DNA of 17,888 nt from Lachnospiraceae bacterium. GTDB taxonomy: Bacteria > Bacillota > Clostridia > Lachnospirales > Lachnospiraceae. The notes under the pieces were generated by a model. It ran no database searches. It was not told the DNA's origin and saw nothing but the letters and a program-made list of their open reading frames with translations. Made by a program: the position numbers and the translations under genes. Location: positions 1 through 17,888 of the forward strand of contig CAAGKE010000262.1 in assembly GCA_900770325.1 (NCBI GenBank), read 5' to 3'. How positions within the stretch are numbered: position 1 is the stretch's first letter; every line of letters begins with the position of its first letter. Of this stretch, positions 5,787 through 12,674 are shown piece after piece.

Positions 5787-6794
5787 ATGAAGTTTCATAA
5801 AGCGTTTCTTCTGGGATTTTCATGTTGTTTTGGAGTGCTGCTTTCTGGTATGGCCTATGGAGTGGAGGCCGAATATCTGGAACCGAATATATATTCGGAA
5901 GAGGATACGGAAGGCTGGTCTATGGAAGTGGTAAACTGTAATGAATGGGTATCTCTGCGGCAGGAACCTGATGTCAATTCCTATCGGCTGAAAAAGATAC
6001 CTCTTGGAGCAGAAGTGTCAAACTGTCAGTGGTATTCAGATGAGTTCGTATTCTGCGAATACGATGGGGCATGGGGATTTGTGCTCTCTGAATATCTGTC
6101 TTACATAGAACCGTCCTATGAATATGATGAGTACGGGGAATATAGCGGATATGAGGAATATGAGGTAAATGAGGATATATGGCAGGAGCATTCCTCCTTT
6201 GTCTCTGCTGTTATGAATTTTGAACCGCTTTTTACCGGCGGAGAAGTAATTCTGGATGAAAAAGTCGGAGACTGCCGGATCGTTGCAGTAAGAGGACTGT
6301 GGGCCGATGAAGTATTGCGGGTCTGCGGCTATAATGAGGATCTGGAGCCGATTTGGGGATATGTGACATACGTAGACTACCGGACAGAGTTAAATGCTAC
6401 AGATGCGTTTCTGGCGGGTCCTGACTGGGAGCCTTCACTGGTGATTTCCAATGCAGACATCGGTCTTGTTATGGTGGATGCATATACCGGAGAGCGGATC
6501 TGGTATCTGGATACAGACAGTCTGCCTCTGGGCGGCGGACTGGTTCATGCTTCCGATCAGTATGGCAATCTTTATCTGACCGGGTATTATACCAACGAGC
6601 TGATCTGTGTTTCCATGGCAGGGCAGGTTTTGTGGCAGGAGGAACCGGAAAATCCGGATGTATACTGGCCTTATCAGATCAGACTGGAGGATGGATGCGC
6701 AGTGGTAGATTATGATAGCGGGTGTGAGAGCGGACATTTTGTCATCGCCTATAGCATGGAGGATGGAAAAAAGGAATGGATGGATATCCTGTAG
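5787..6794 (+). CDS. Secreted SH3b-domain / beta-propeller-like protein
   Basis: A 335-residue exported protein of unknown function. The start is ATG 5787, with GGGAGGG at 5771-5777, because it places a clean signal peptide (MKFHKAFLLGF..., cleavage near residues 26-28, YGVEA) at the N-terminus. Residues 46-108 match a bacterial SH3 (SH3b) domain: W-V-S-L-R-x-E-P, a LKKIPLGAEV core, and a terminal WGFVLSEYL. Residues 111-127 are a Tyr/Glu/Asp-rich linker. Residues 206-335 contain PQQ-like beta-propeller strands, for example DAYTGERIWYLDT and MAGQVLWQEE, but too few for a complete propeller. SH3b domains often bind cell-wall peptides, so an envelope location is likely. Its stop codon overlaps the ribosome binding site of the next gene, implying cotranscription with the SDR enzyme. 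The biological link between the two is not evident. Confidence 0.85.
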   Translation: MKFHKAFLLGFSCCFGVLLSGMAYGVEAEYLEPNIYSEEDTEGWSMEVVNCNEWVSLRQEPDVNSYRLKKIPLGAEVSNCQWYSDEFVFCEYDGAWGFVLSEYLSYIEPSYEYDEYGEYSGYEEYEVNEDIWQEHSSFVSAVMNFEPLFTGGEVILDEKVGDCRIVAVRGLWADEVLRVCGYNEDLEPIWGYVTYVDYRTELNATDAFLAGPDWEPSLVISNADIGLVMVDAYTGERIWYLDTDSLPLGGGLVHASDQYGNLYLTGYYTNELICVSMAGQVLWQEEPENPDVYWPYQIRLEDGCAVVDYDSGCESGHFVIAYSMEDGKKEWMDIL

Positions 6795-6805
6795 GGAGAA
6801 GTCTT

Positions 6806-7513
6806 ATGGAATTTGAAAATAAAGTCGCTGTAATTACAGGCGGTGCACATGGAATTGGAAAAGCAACGGCAGATGCATTCCGCAATGAAGGCGCGCAGGT
6901 TGCTGTGATAGACCTTGTGGAAGGTGATCATTTTGTGGGAGATATCAGTAAGAAAGAAGTGCTGGAGCAATTTGCAGAACAGGTGATCCGGCAATACGGA
7001 AAAATCGATTTTCTGATTAATAATACACCGCCGTTAATGAAAGGAATTGACAATTGTTCTTATGAAGAATTTCAGCAGGCTCTGGCAGTGGGGGTAACCG
7101 CTCCCTTTTATCTTTCCAGGCTGTTTCGGCCCTGTTTTACCAGAGGCGGTTCTATCATTAATATTTCTTCCTCCCGGGATCGGATGAGCCAGCCCCAGAC
7201 AGAAAGTTATACAGCGGCGAAGGGCGGAATCGCGGCATTGACACATGCGCTGGCAGTCAGCCTGGCCGGTCATGTAAGAGTCAATTCTATTTCACCGGGG
7301 TGGATCGATACAGAATACACGGTATATGAGGGACCGGATGCTTATCAGCAGCCTGCCGGCCGGGTGGGGAATCCCATGGATATTGCCCATATGGTACTTT
7401 TTCTCTGTTCAGACAGGGCTGGATTTATTACAGGAGAGAATATCTGTATTGACGGCGGAATGACAAGACAAATGATTTATCATAATGATTTCGGGTGGAA
7501 GCTGACGGAGTGA
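6806..7513 (+). CDS. SDR family oxidoreductase
   Basis: A 235-residue classical short-chain dehydrogenase/reductase, cytosolic, using NAD(P)(H) on an unknown alcohol or carbonyl substrate. It has the Rossmann motif TGGAHGIG (11-18), a serine run at 121-123 that supplies the catalytic Ser, YTAAK (Y135, K139), SPGWIDT (163-169) and the C-terminal ENICIDGGM (211-219). The acidic residue after beta-2 (VIDLVEG, D36) suggests NAD preference, which is a family-level inference. The usual NNAG motif is replaced by NNTPP (72-76). The start is ATG 6806, with AGGGAG at 6793-6798 overlapping the previous stop codon. An in-frame ATG at 6776 lies inside the upstream gene and lacks such a site. It is probably the second gene of an operon with the SH3b protein. 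Confidence 0.93.
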   Translation: MEFENKVAVITGGAHGIGKATADAFRNEGAQVAVIDLVEGDHFVGDISKKEVLEQFAEQVIRQYGKIDFLINNTPPLMKGIDNCSYEEFQQALAVGVTAPFYLSRLFRPCFTRGGSIINISSSRDRMSQPQTESYTAAKGGIAALTHALAVSLAGHVRVNSISPGWIDTEYTVYEGPDAYQQPAGRVGNPMDIAHMVLFLCSDRAGFITGENICIDGGMTRQMIYHNDFGWKLTE

Positions 7514-7621
7514 TAGCTGCGGCACCAAAGATGTGTGTAGTGGAAGAATTTCCTTTTTCAGGATAACGGCATTGTAACAAACTGTAAAGGATAATAAATT
7601 GATATAGGAGGAGATGGGAAA

Positions 7622-8707
7622 ATGGCAGTAACACAGGAATACAAGTGTCCCTGCTGCGGTGGGGCGATCAGCTTTGACACCAGGGTACAGAAAATGAAAT
7701 GCCCGTACTGTACCACAGAGTTTGATATGGCTGCGATGGCAGATTCTGACCGGGAGCTGCAGAACATGCCGAAAGACTATATGGAGTGGGAGACAGATGC
7801 AGGAAGAGACTGGCAGGAGGGGGAAAAGGACGGACTCAGAGTCTACGTCTGTCAGTCCTGCGGTGGTGAGATCGTAGGGGATGAAAATACAGCGGCTGCC
7901 TCCTGTCCCTTCTGTGGAAATCCGGTGGTCATGACAGGGCAGCTTTCAGGTACCCTGAAGCCGGATTATGTAATTCCGTTTAAGCTGGATAAAAAAGCGG
8001 CAAAAGAGGCACTGAAAAAGCATTATCAGGGAAAGCGGCTCCTGCCAAAGGTGTTCAGGGATGAAAACCATATCGATGAGGTGAAGGGAATCTATGTACC
8101 CTTCTGGCTTTTTGATGCTGATGTGGATGCTCATATCCGCTATAAGGCTACCCGTGTCCGTACCTGGAGTGACAGACAGAATCATTACACAGAAACCAGC
8201 TACTATGCAGTCAGCCGCAGCGGTTCTATTGGATTTGAGTGTGTTCCGGTGGATGGCTCATCAAAAATGGAGGATGATCTGATGGAAGCCATCGAGCCCT
8301 TCCATTTCTCTGAGGCTGTGGATTTCCAGACAGCTTACCTGGCCGGATATTTTGCAGATAAATATGATGTGGATGACAAAGCAAGCATTATACGTGCAAA
8401 TGAGAGAATTAAAAAAAGCACGGAGGAAGCTTTTGCAGGCACAATGCAGGATTATGCCACTGTGACGCCGGAATATTCCTCCATACGTCTGCAGAACGGA
8501 AAGGCGAAATATGCGCTGTATCCCGTGTGGATCTTAAATACCACATGGAAGAACCAGAAATATACCTTTGCCATGAACGGGCAGACCGGAAGACTGGTGG
8601 GGGATCTTCCTCTGGATAAAAGTGCGGCAGTGAAATGGTTTTTCGGCCTGTGGGGGATTTCAGGGGCTGTGGTCTTTGCAATTACCTGGCTGATCTGGAT
8701 GCTGTAG
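7622..8707 (+). CDS. Double zinc-ribbon protein with C-terminal membrane anchor
   Basis: A 361-residue protein annotated in related bacteria as a TFIIB-type zinc-ribbon domain protein of unknown role. Two ribbons are visible: CPCC with CPYC (C9, C12, C27, C30) and CQSC with CPFC (C77, C80, C95, C98). A long, probably beta-rich middle region (about 108-335) contains KGIYVPFWLFDADVDAHI and a second YALYPVWILNT segment. One transmembrane helix lies at about 339-360 (WFFGLWGISGAVVFAITWLI), so most of the protein should be cytoplasmic. The ribosome binding site is strong (AGGAGGAG, from 7606). The gene ends 12 bp before the TPM-domain gene and is clearly paired with it. Zinc binding is predicted; the function is unknown. 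Confidence 0.9.
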   Translation: MAVTQEYKCPCCGGAISFDTRVQKMKCPYCTTEFDMAAMADSDRELQNMPKDYMEWETDAGRDWQEGEKDGLRVYVCQSCGGEIVGDENTAAASCPFCGNPVVMTGQLSGTLKPDYVIPFKLDKKAAKEALKKHYQGKRLLPKVFRDENHIDEVKGIYVPFWLFDADVDAHIRYKATRVRTWSDRQNHYTETSYYAVSRSGSIGFECVPVDGSSKMEDDLMEAIEPFHFSEAVDFQTAYLAGYFADKYDVDDKASIIRANERIKKSTEEAFAGTMQDYATVTPEYSSIRLQNGKAKYALYPVWILNTTWKNQKYTFAMNGQTGRLVGDLPLDKSAAVKWFFGLWGISGAVVFAITWLIWML

Positions 8708-8719
8708 GGGGTGAATATC

Positions 8720-9583
8720 ATGAAGAAAAAAATATCGGCAATTATTTCTATGTGTATCATAAGTCTGTTCCTTGCGCTGCCTTCTATGTCGTCCCAGATT
8801 AAGTACGTTACAGACGAATCCGGTACACTGTCTGAGAGTGAGGCAGAGAGTCTGGAAAATCCTGGTGCCCGGCTGGCGGATATGGCAGATATTCTGAGTG
8901 ATGCGCAGGAAGCCGAACTGCTGTCTGCTCTTGATGAAACCAGCAAGAGGCAGCAGATGGATATTGTGATCGTAACCGTAAAGGATCTTGGCGGAAAGTC
9001 CCATATGGAATACGCCGATGATTTTTATGACTACAATGGATATGGCTTTGGAGAAAACAAAGATGGACTTTTGCTTCTCGTAAAGACAGAGTCAGATGGT
9101 ACCTATACATCCGGAAACAGTTGGATCTCAACTTGTGGATACGGCATTACAGCCTTTACGGATGACGGTATTCAGTATATCGGCAGACAGCTTACGCCCG
9201 ACCTTACCGCAGAGGAGTATGATACTGCCTTTTCTCAGTTTGTCACGCTGGCGGATGAATTTATCACACAGGCAAGATCGGAAAAACCATATGATTCCGG
9301 TAATCTTCCGAAAGGAAAATTCCCGCTTGTATCCAACCTTCTGATCGCTTTGGCTTTGGGTTTTGCGGCAGCGTTCCTCGGAATTTGTTTGATGAAAGGG
9401 CAGTTAAGATCCGTACGGCCCCAGCCGTCTGCTGTTGACTATATAAAGAAAGGCAGCCTGGCGGTAACCGGACAGAAGGAGCTTTTCCTGTACAGCCATG
9501 TGGATAGCGAGAAGATAGAGAAAGACAGCGATTCCAGTACGCATACTTCCTCTTCCGGTTCTACCCACGGCGGCGGATTCTGA
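8720..9583 (+). CDS. TPM-domain membrane protein
   Basis: A 287-residue protein. It has an N-terminal hydrophobic signal (MKKKISAIISMCIISLFLAL), a TPM (TPM_phosphatase) domain at about 45-180 with the acidic segment DFYDYNGYGF and DGLLLLV, one transmembrane helix at about 204-225, and a cytoplasmic Ser/His/Gly-rich tail ending STHGGGF. The GGGF-type end is typical of this family. TPM domains have been linked to phosphatase activity and to membrane-protein quality control in other organisms, but the role here is unknown. ATG 8720 is preferred because AGGGGGTG (8706-8713) is spaced 6 bp from it. The in-frame GTG at 8711 lies inside that ribosome binding site. The gene is co-oriented with the zinc-ribbon gene, 12 bp away. 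Confidence 0.9.
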   Translation: MKKKISAIISMCIISLFLALPSMSSQIKYVTDESGTLSESEAESLENPGARLADMADILSDAQEAELLSALDETSKRQQMDIVIVTVKDLGGKSHMEYADDFYDYNGYGFGENKDGLLLLVKTESDGTYTSGNSWISTCGYGITAFTDDGIQYIGRQLTPDLTAEEYDTAFSQFVTLADEFITQARSEKPYDSGNLPKGKFPLVSNLLIALALGFAAAFLGICLMKGQLRSVRPQPSAVDYIKKGSLAVTGQKELFLYSHVDSEKIEKDSDSSTHTSSSGSTHGGGF

Positions 9584-9639
9584 CAAAAGACAAAGCTGCA
9601 TCATTACTTAAAAAATATAAAAGACTTGAGGTATCTGAT

Positions 9640-10440
9640 TTGCAGAAGGAAAAATACATAACCATTATTTCAAACAGAAAAAAAATAATACTCAGTATCA
9701 GCACAATTCTTTACATTATTACAAGAGGAAAGAATACCGATATTCACGTTTCCGGAGGTAAGATATATGAAACAAGAATGACACTGGGAGAGCTTGAAAC
9801 AGATCTGGGGGACGGTTTTATAAAGGTACATCGTGGATGCATTGTTTCCGCAAGGGCGATCCATGATATTACCGACTGCATTAATTTAAGCAATGGTGAG
9901 ACACTGGAATATACGATAAGAAAGAAAAAGGAAATTATCCGGCAGCTTTGGGAGAAACAGCAGAGCATGATCAGCGGCTTCACCGGAGTTGACGGTATTC
10001 CAAGGACGGAAGAAGAATATCGCAGGCATTACAGCAGCTTTGATAATCTTCCATTTGCCTTCACGGATATTGAGATGATCTTTAATGAGGAAAGCCATGC
10101 GGTAGACTGGATCTTCCGATATGGCAATCAGGCACTGGCAAAGCTGGAAAAGATGCCGCTGGAGAAGCTGATGGGCAGCTCCTTCGGCAGCCTGTTTTCC
10201 AACATGGACTCCAAGTGGCTGCGAAGCTATGAACGGGCAACACTGTATGGAGAAATACTGGAGATCATTGATTACAGCCCTGAGATAGATACCTACCTTA
10301 AGGTGATATGTTTTCCTACTTTCAAAGGACACTGCGGGTGTATTATGTTCAATATTTCAGAAATAAAATTTACGAAAAACAGCAGTGATGCCGAAAAAGC
10401 GCTGATGCTTTACTTTGGAAAGATCCCGGATAGAATCTGA
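9640..10440 (+). CDS. LytTR DNA-binding domain fused to a PAS-like domain
   Basis: A 266-residue probable transcription regulator. Residues about 10-105 form a LytTR domain: LYIITRGKNTDIHVSGGKIY, then the signature FIKVHRGCIVSARAI (60-74), then LSNGETLEYTI. Residues about 130-255 look like a PAS sensor: DNLPFAFTDIEMIFN, WIFRYGNQALAKLEKMP, and a closing CGCIMFNISEI. The order is unusual, since LytTR is normally C-terminal in response regulators, and no receiver or membrane segment is present. The start is taken as TTG 9640 with GAGGT at 9628-9632. The first in-frame ATG (9778) would remove much of the LytTR domain. It lies 56 bp after the TPM gene without an obvious terminator, and 174 bp before the EAL gene. 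The ligand and targets are unknown. Confidence 0.85.
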   Translation: MQKEKYITIISNRKKIILSISTILYIITRGKNTDIHVSGGKIYETRMTLGELETDLGDGFIKVHRGCIVSARAIHDITDCINLSNGETLEYTIRKKKEIIRQLWEKQQSMISGFTGVDGIPRTEEEYRRHYSSFDNLPFAFTDIEMIFNEESHAVDWIFRYGNQALAKLEKMPLEKLMGSSFGSLFSNMDSKWLRSYERATLYGEILEIIDYSPEIDTYLKVICFPTFKGHCGCIMFNISEIKFTKNSSDAEKALMLYFGKIPDRI

Positions 10441-10458
10441 CAGATTATTTTATGCAGC

Positions 10459-10483
10459 ATTTTCATACAGAATGCATGAAAAT
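10459..10483 (+). terminator. Weak hairpin after the LytTR-PAS gene
   Basis: ATTTTCAT (10459-10466) pairs with ATGAAAAT (10476-10483) around a 9-nt loop, 18 bp after the stop codon. The stem is AT-rich and lacks a U-tract, so termination is doubtful. Confidence 0.25.
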
Positions 10484-10527
10484 TTCGTAGAAAAACATGA
10501 AAAAGTGTAAAATGTGGATAGAAACTC

Positions 10528-10557
10528 TTGACAAAACAGCACAATTGGAAGCAAAAT
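10528..10557 (+). promoter_or_regulatory. Predicted promoter for the EAL gene
   Basis: A perfect TTGACA at 10528-10533 with CAAAAT at 10552-10557 (18-bp spacing, 4 of 6 consensus bases). The weak -10 box suggests an activator may help. No clear pair of LytTR-type direct repeats was recognised upstream. Confidence 0.5.
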
Positions 10558-10614
10558 AGAATGTAGTACAAGATTTAAAAAAGACTCTGAAAAGATGTTT
10601 GAAAAGAGACGGCT

Positions 10615-12276
10615 ATGGAAAAGATGATCAGCAGCGAACGAAAAGAAATACTGGATAAATTGTATCATGCCTTTGAAATTGTCTCAGAGGGATGCTATAT
10701 TTATTTGTGCGATATGAAGTATGATTACTCCAGATGGTCGGAGGAAGCGGTTCAGTACTTTGGACTTCCGGGAGAATATATGTATCAGGCCGGCGGTATC
10801 TGGGAACAGCATATTCATCCTGAGGACAGGAAAAACTATCGTGAAAGTATCCAGGATATTTTTGCTGGAAGAGACAAGGGACATGATATGCAGTACCGTG
10901 CAAAGGACCAGATGGGAAGGTATGTAGTATGTACCTGCCGCGGTGTCGTACTGTGGGATGAAAATGGCATTCCAGATTATTTTGCCGGTTCCATACGAAA
11001 TCACGGTCTGGTCAACAATATGGATTCTCTGACGGGCCTGCAGAATCAGTATGGATTATTTGAGCATCTGAAGGTATTCTACAGCAAACAGGTAAGATCC
11101 AATATTATGATGATCGGAGTGGGACACTTTTCAAAGATTAATGAAATGTGGGGATATGATTTTGGTAATATTGTGATCCATAAGCTGGTTCAATTGCTGA
11201 AGGAGGAGTTTCAGAATGAAGGTGTACTTTACCGTATAGACGGAGTAAAATTTGTTCTTCTGACACGTACCCTGTCGATGGATGATCTGAGCAGGCGTTA
11301 TGAGCTGCTGAAGAATATAATTTCTGACAAGCTGGAAATTGACGGATATCATCCCAATCTTCTTGTGTATGGAAGCGCGCTGGAGATAGATACATTTGAC
11401 GTAAATCCTCAGGCAATGTTTTCCTGCCTTGGATATGCCTATCATGTGTCAAAGGAAAAAGCAGGCGGAAAATTCCAGATTTTCCAGAGTGGAATTGATA
11501 AACACAGGCATAACCTGCTGGAGCTGATCAACAGTATACGAAAAAGCATTGACGACGGCTGCAGAGGCTTTGTGCTTTATTATCAGCCTGTAATAGACGC
11601 AAGAACCCAGAGACTGAGAGGATGTGAAGCATTGCTTCGCTGGGAAGATCCGGAATACGGTTTTGTTCCTCCCAATCAGTTTATTCCAATCATTGAAAAT
11701 GATCCGGCATTTGTCCGGCTGGGAGAATGGATCCTGAGGAAAGCTCTGGAAGACACAAAGCCGTTTCTGAAGCAGCATCCCGGATTTTTGCTGAATGTGA
11801 ACGTGGCCTATGAACAGCTGCGTCAGAATACTTTTACCTCCATGGTGAAAAAATGTCTGGAGGATGCGGATTATCCGCCGGAAAATCTCTGTCTGGAGAT
11901 TACGGAGCGATGCCGCCTTATGGATATAAACAGGCTTTCCGATATTCTGTCGGAATTGCGTACACAGGGTGTCCGGTTTGCCCTTGATGATTTTGGAACC
12001 GGATATTCTTCCATAGATATATTGAAGAAGCTGAAATGTGATCTTGTAAAGATCGATAAGGTATTTGTAGACGGTGTTGCAGAGGGATCAGAAAATGCGG
12101 AGTTGATCAGTGTGATGCAGGACCTGGCGGAGGTATGCGGATCAAAGGTCTGTACTGAGGGCATTGAAACAGCTGAGCAGTGTGAGATCGTAAAAAATTG
12201 CGGTGTTGAAAGCCTGCAGGGGTATTATTTCTCCAGGCCGGTGCCGCTGAAGGAGTTTTGTTCAAAATATAATTAG
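10615..12276 (+). CDS. PAS / degenerate GGDEF / EAL protein, predicted c-di-GMP phosphodiesterase
   Basis: A 553-residue cytosolic signalling protein. A PAS-like sensor occupies about 20-130. A GGDEF-fold domain occupies about 131-290; it opens with MDSLTGLQN, but its active-site loop reads RIDGVKF (207-213) instead of GGDEF, so it cannot be an ordinary diguanylate cyclase. An EAL domain fills about 310-550 with all key residues visible: E338 (CEALLRW), N396 (VNVAYEQL), E428 (LEITE), D458-D459 (ALDDFGTGYSS), K479 (VKIDK), E515 (TEGIET) and Q535 (QGYYFSRP). Hydrolysis of c-di-GMP to pGpG is therefore predicted. The degenerate GGDEF may bind GTP as an allosteric module, as known for some homologues. 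No strong ribosome binding site is seen; AGAGACGG at about 10605-10612 is the only candidate. The gene follows the LytTR-PAS regulator and may be controlled by it. Confidence 0.93.
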   Translation: MEKMISSERKEILDKLYHAFEIVSEGCYIYLCDMKYDYSRWSEEAVQYFGLPGEYMYQAGGIWEQHIHPEDRKNYRESIQDIFAGRDKGHDMQYRAKDQMGRYVVCTCRGVVLWDENGIPDYFAGSIRNHGLVNNMDSLTGLQNQYGLFEHLKVFYSKQVRSNIMMIGVGHFSKINEMWGYDFGNIVIHKLVQLLKEEFQNEGVLYRIDGVKFVLLTRTLSMDDLSRRYELLKNIISDKLEIDGYHPNLLVYGSALEIDTFDVNPQAMFSCLGYAYHVSKEKAGGKFQIFQSGIDKHRHNLLELINSIRKSIDDGCRGFVLYYQPVIDARTQRLRGCEALLRWEDPEYGFVPPNQFIPIIENDPAFVRLGEWILRKALEDTKPFLKQHPGFLLNVNVAYEQLRQNTFTSMVKKCLEDADYPPENLCLEITERCRLMDINRLSDILSELRTQGVRFALDDFGTGYSSIDILKKLKCDLVKIDKVFVDGVAEGSENAELISVMQDLAEVCGSKVCTEGIETAEQCEIVKNCGVESLQGYYFSRPVPLKEFCSKYN

Positions 12277-12294
12277 ATAACTGCAGGGAAACCA

Positions 12295-12359
12295 GCGGTG
12301 GGCAGAGAAGGTTGCTGTGAATAATGGAACAGCAAATGCCCGCCGTTTTTCTGTTTTTA
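12295..12359 (+). terminator. Strong composite terminator after the EAL gene
   Basis: GCGGTGGGCA (12295-12304) pairs with TGCCCGCCGT (12337-12346, two wobbles), and an inner stem TTGCTGT/ACAGCAA (12312-12318/12329-12335) extends it. The T-rich tail TTTTTCTGTTTTT follows. It separates the c-di-GMP unit from the glycosyltransferase unit. Confidence 0.85.
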
Positions 12360-12674
12360 TGCATCCGGGAAATCATGTTGAAGAAATGAATTTTCTGTTA
12401 TGGAAGAAATTTATTTGTATTCTTTATCCCTTTGTTCAACCGAAAAATGACTTTGTAATTCAGCGATAGAACCCCGATGAAAGTCAACGTCGGATAATAT
12501 GTCGATTTATACCGTTTAAACGTCTTTTTGCGAAAGAATTATTGATAAAAATAACAGAAACAATTACAATGAAGATGTATATTTGTGCAAAAATAAACAC
12601 GTTTTTAATTGAAAAAAATCGTGAAATTATAAAATATATCAGTAAAAATATATTAGTTAGAAAGGCTGTCAGAA
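12360..12674 (+). other. AT-rich intergenic region before the glycosyltransferase gene
   Basis: No gene is supported. It holds one good promoter (12542-12570). The leader to the ATG at 12675 is AT-rich and has only a weak CACG/CGTG hairpin near 12598-12633. CCGA and TCGG around 12476-12494 can pair but form no recognisable element. The segment 12360-12470 shows nothing I can name. Confidence 0.5.
12542..12570 (+). promoter_or_regulatory. Predicted promoter for the glycosyltransferase/repeat-protein unit
   Basis: TTGATA at 12542-12547 and TACAAT at 12565-12570 with 17-bp spacing. This gives a leader of about 100 nt. Confidence 0.55.

Noticed and set aside
7572..7600. TTGTAA/TAAATT pair as a promoter for the zinc-ribbon gene
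   Set aside because: The implied start near 7607 would fall within the ribosome binding site, and the -10 box is weak.
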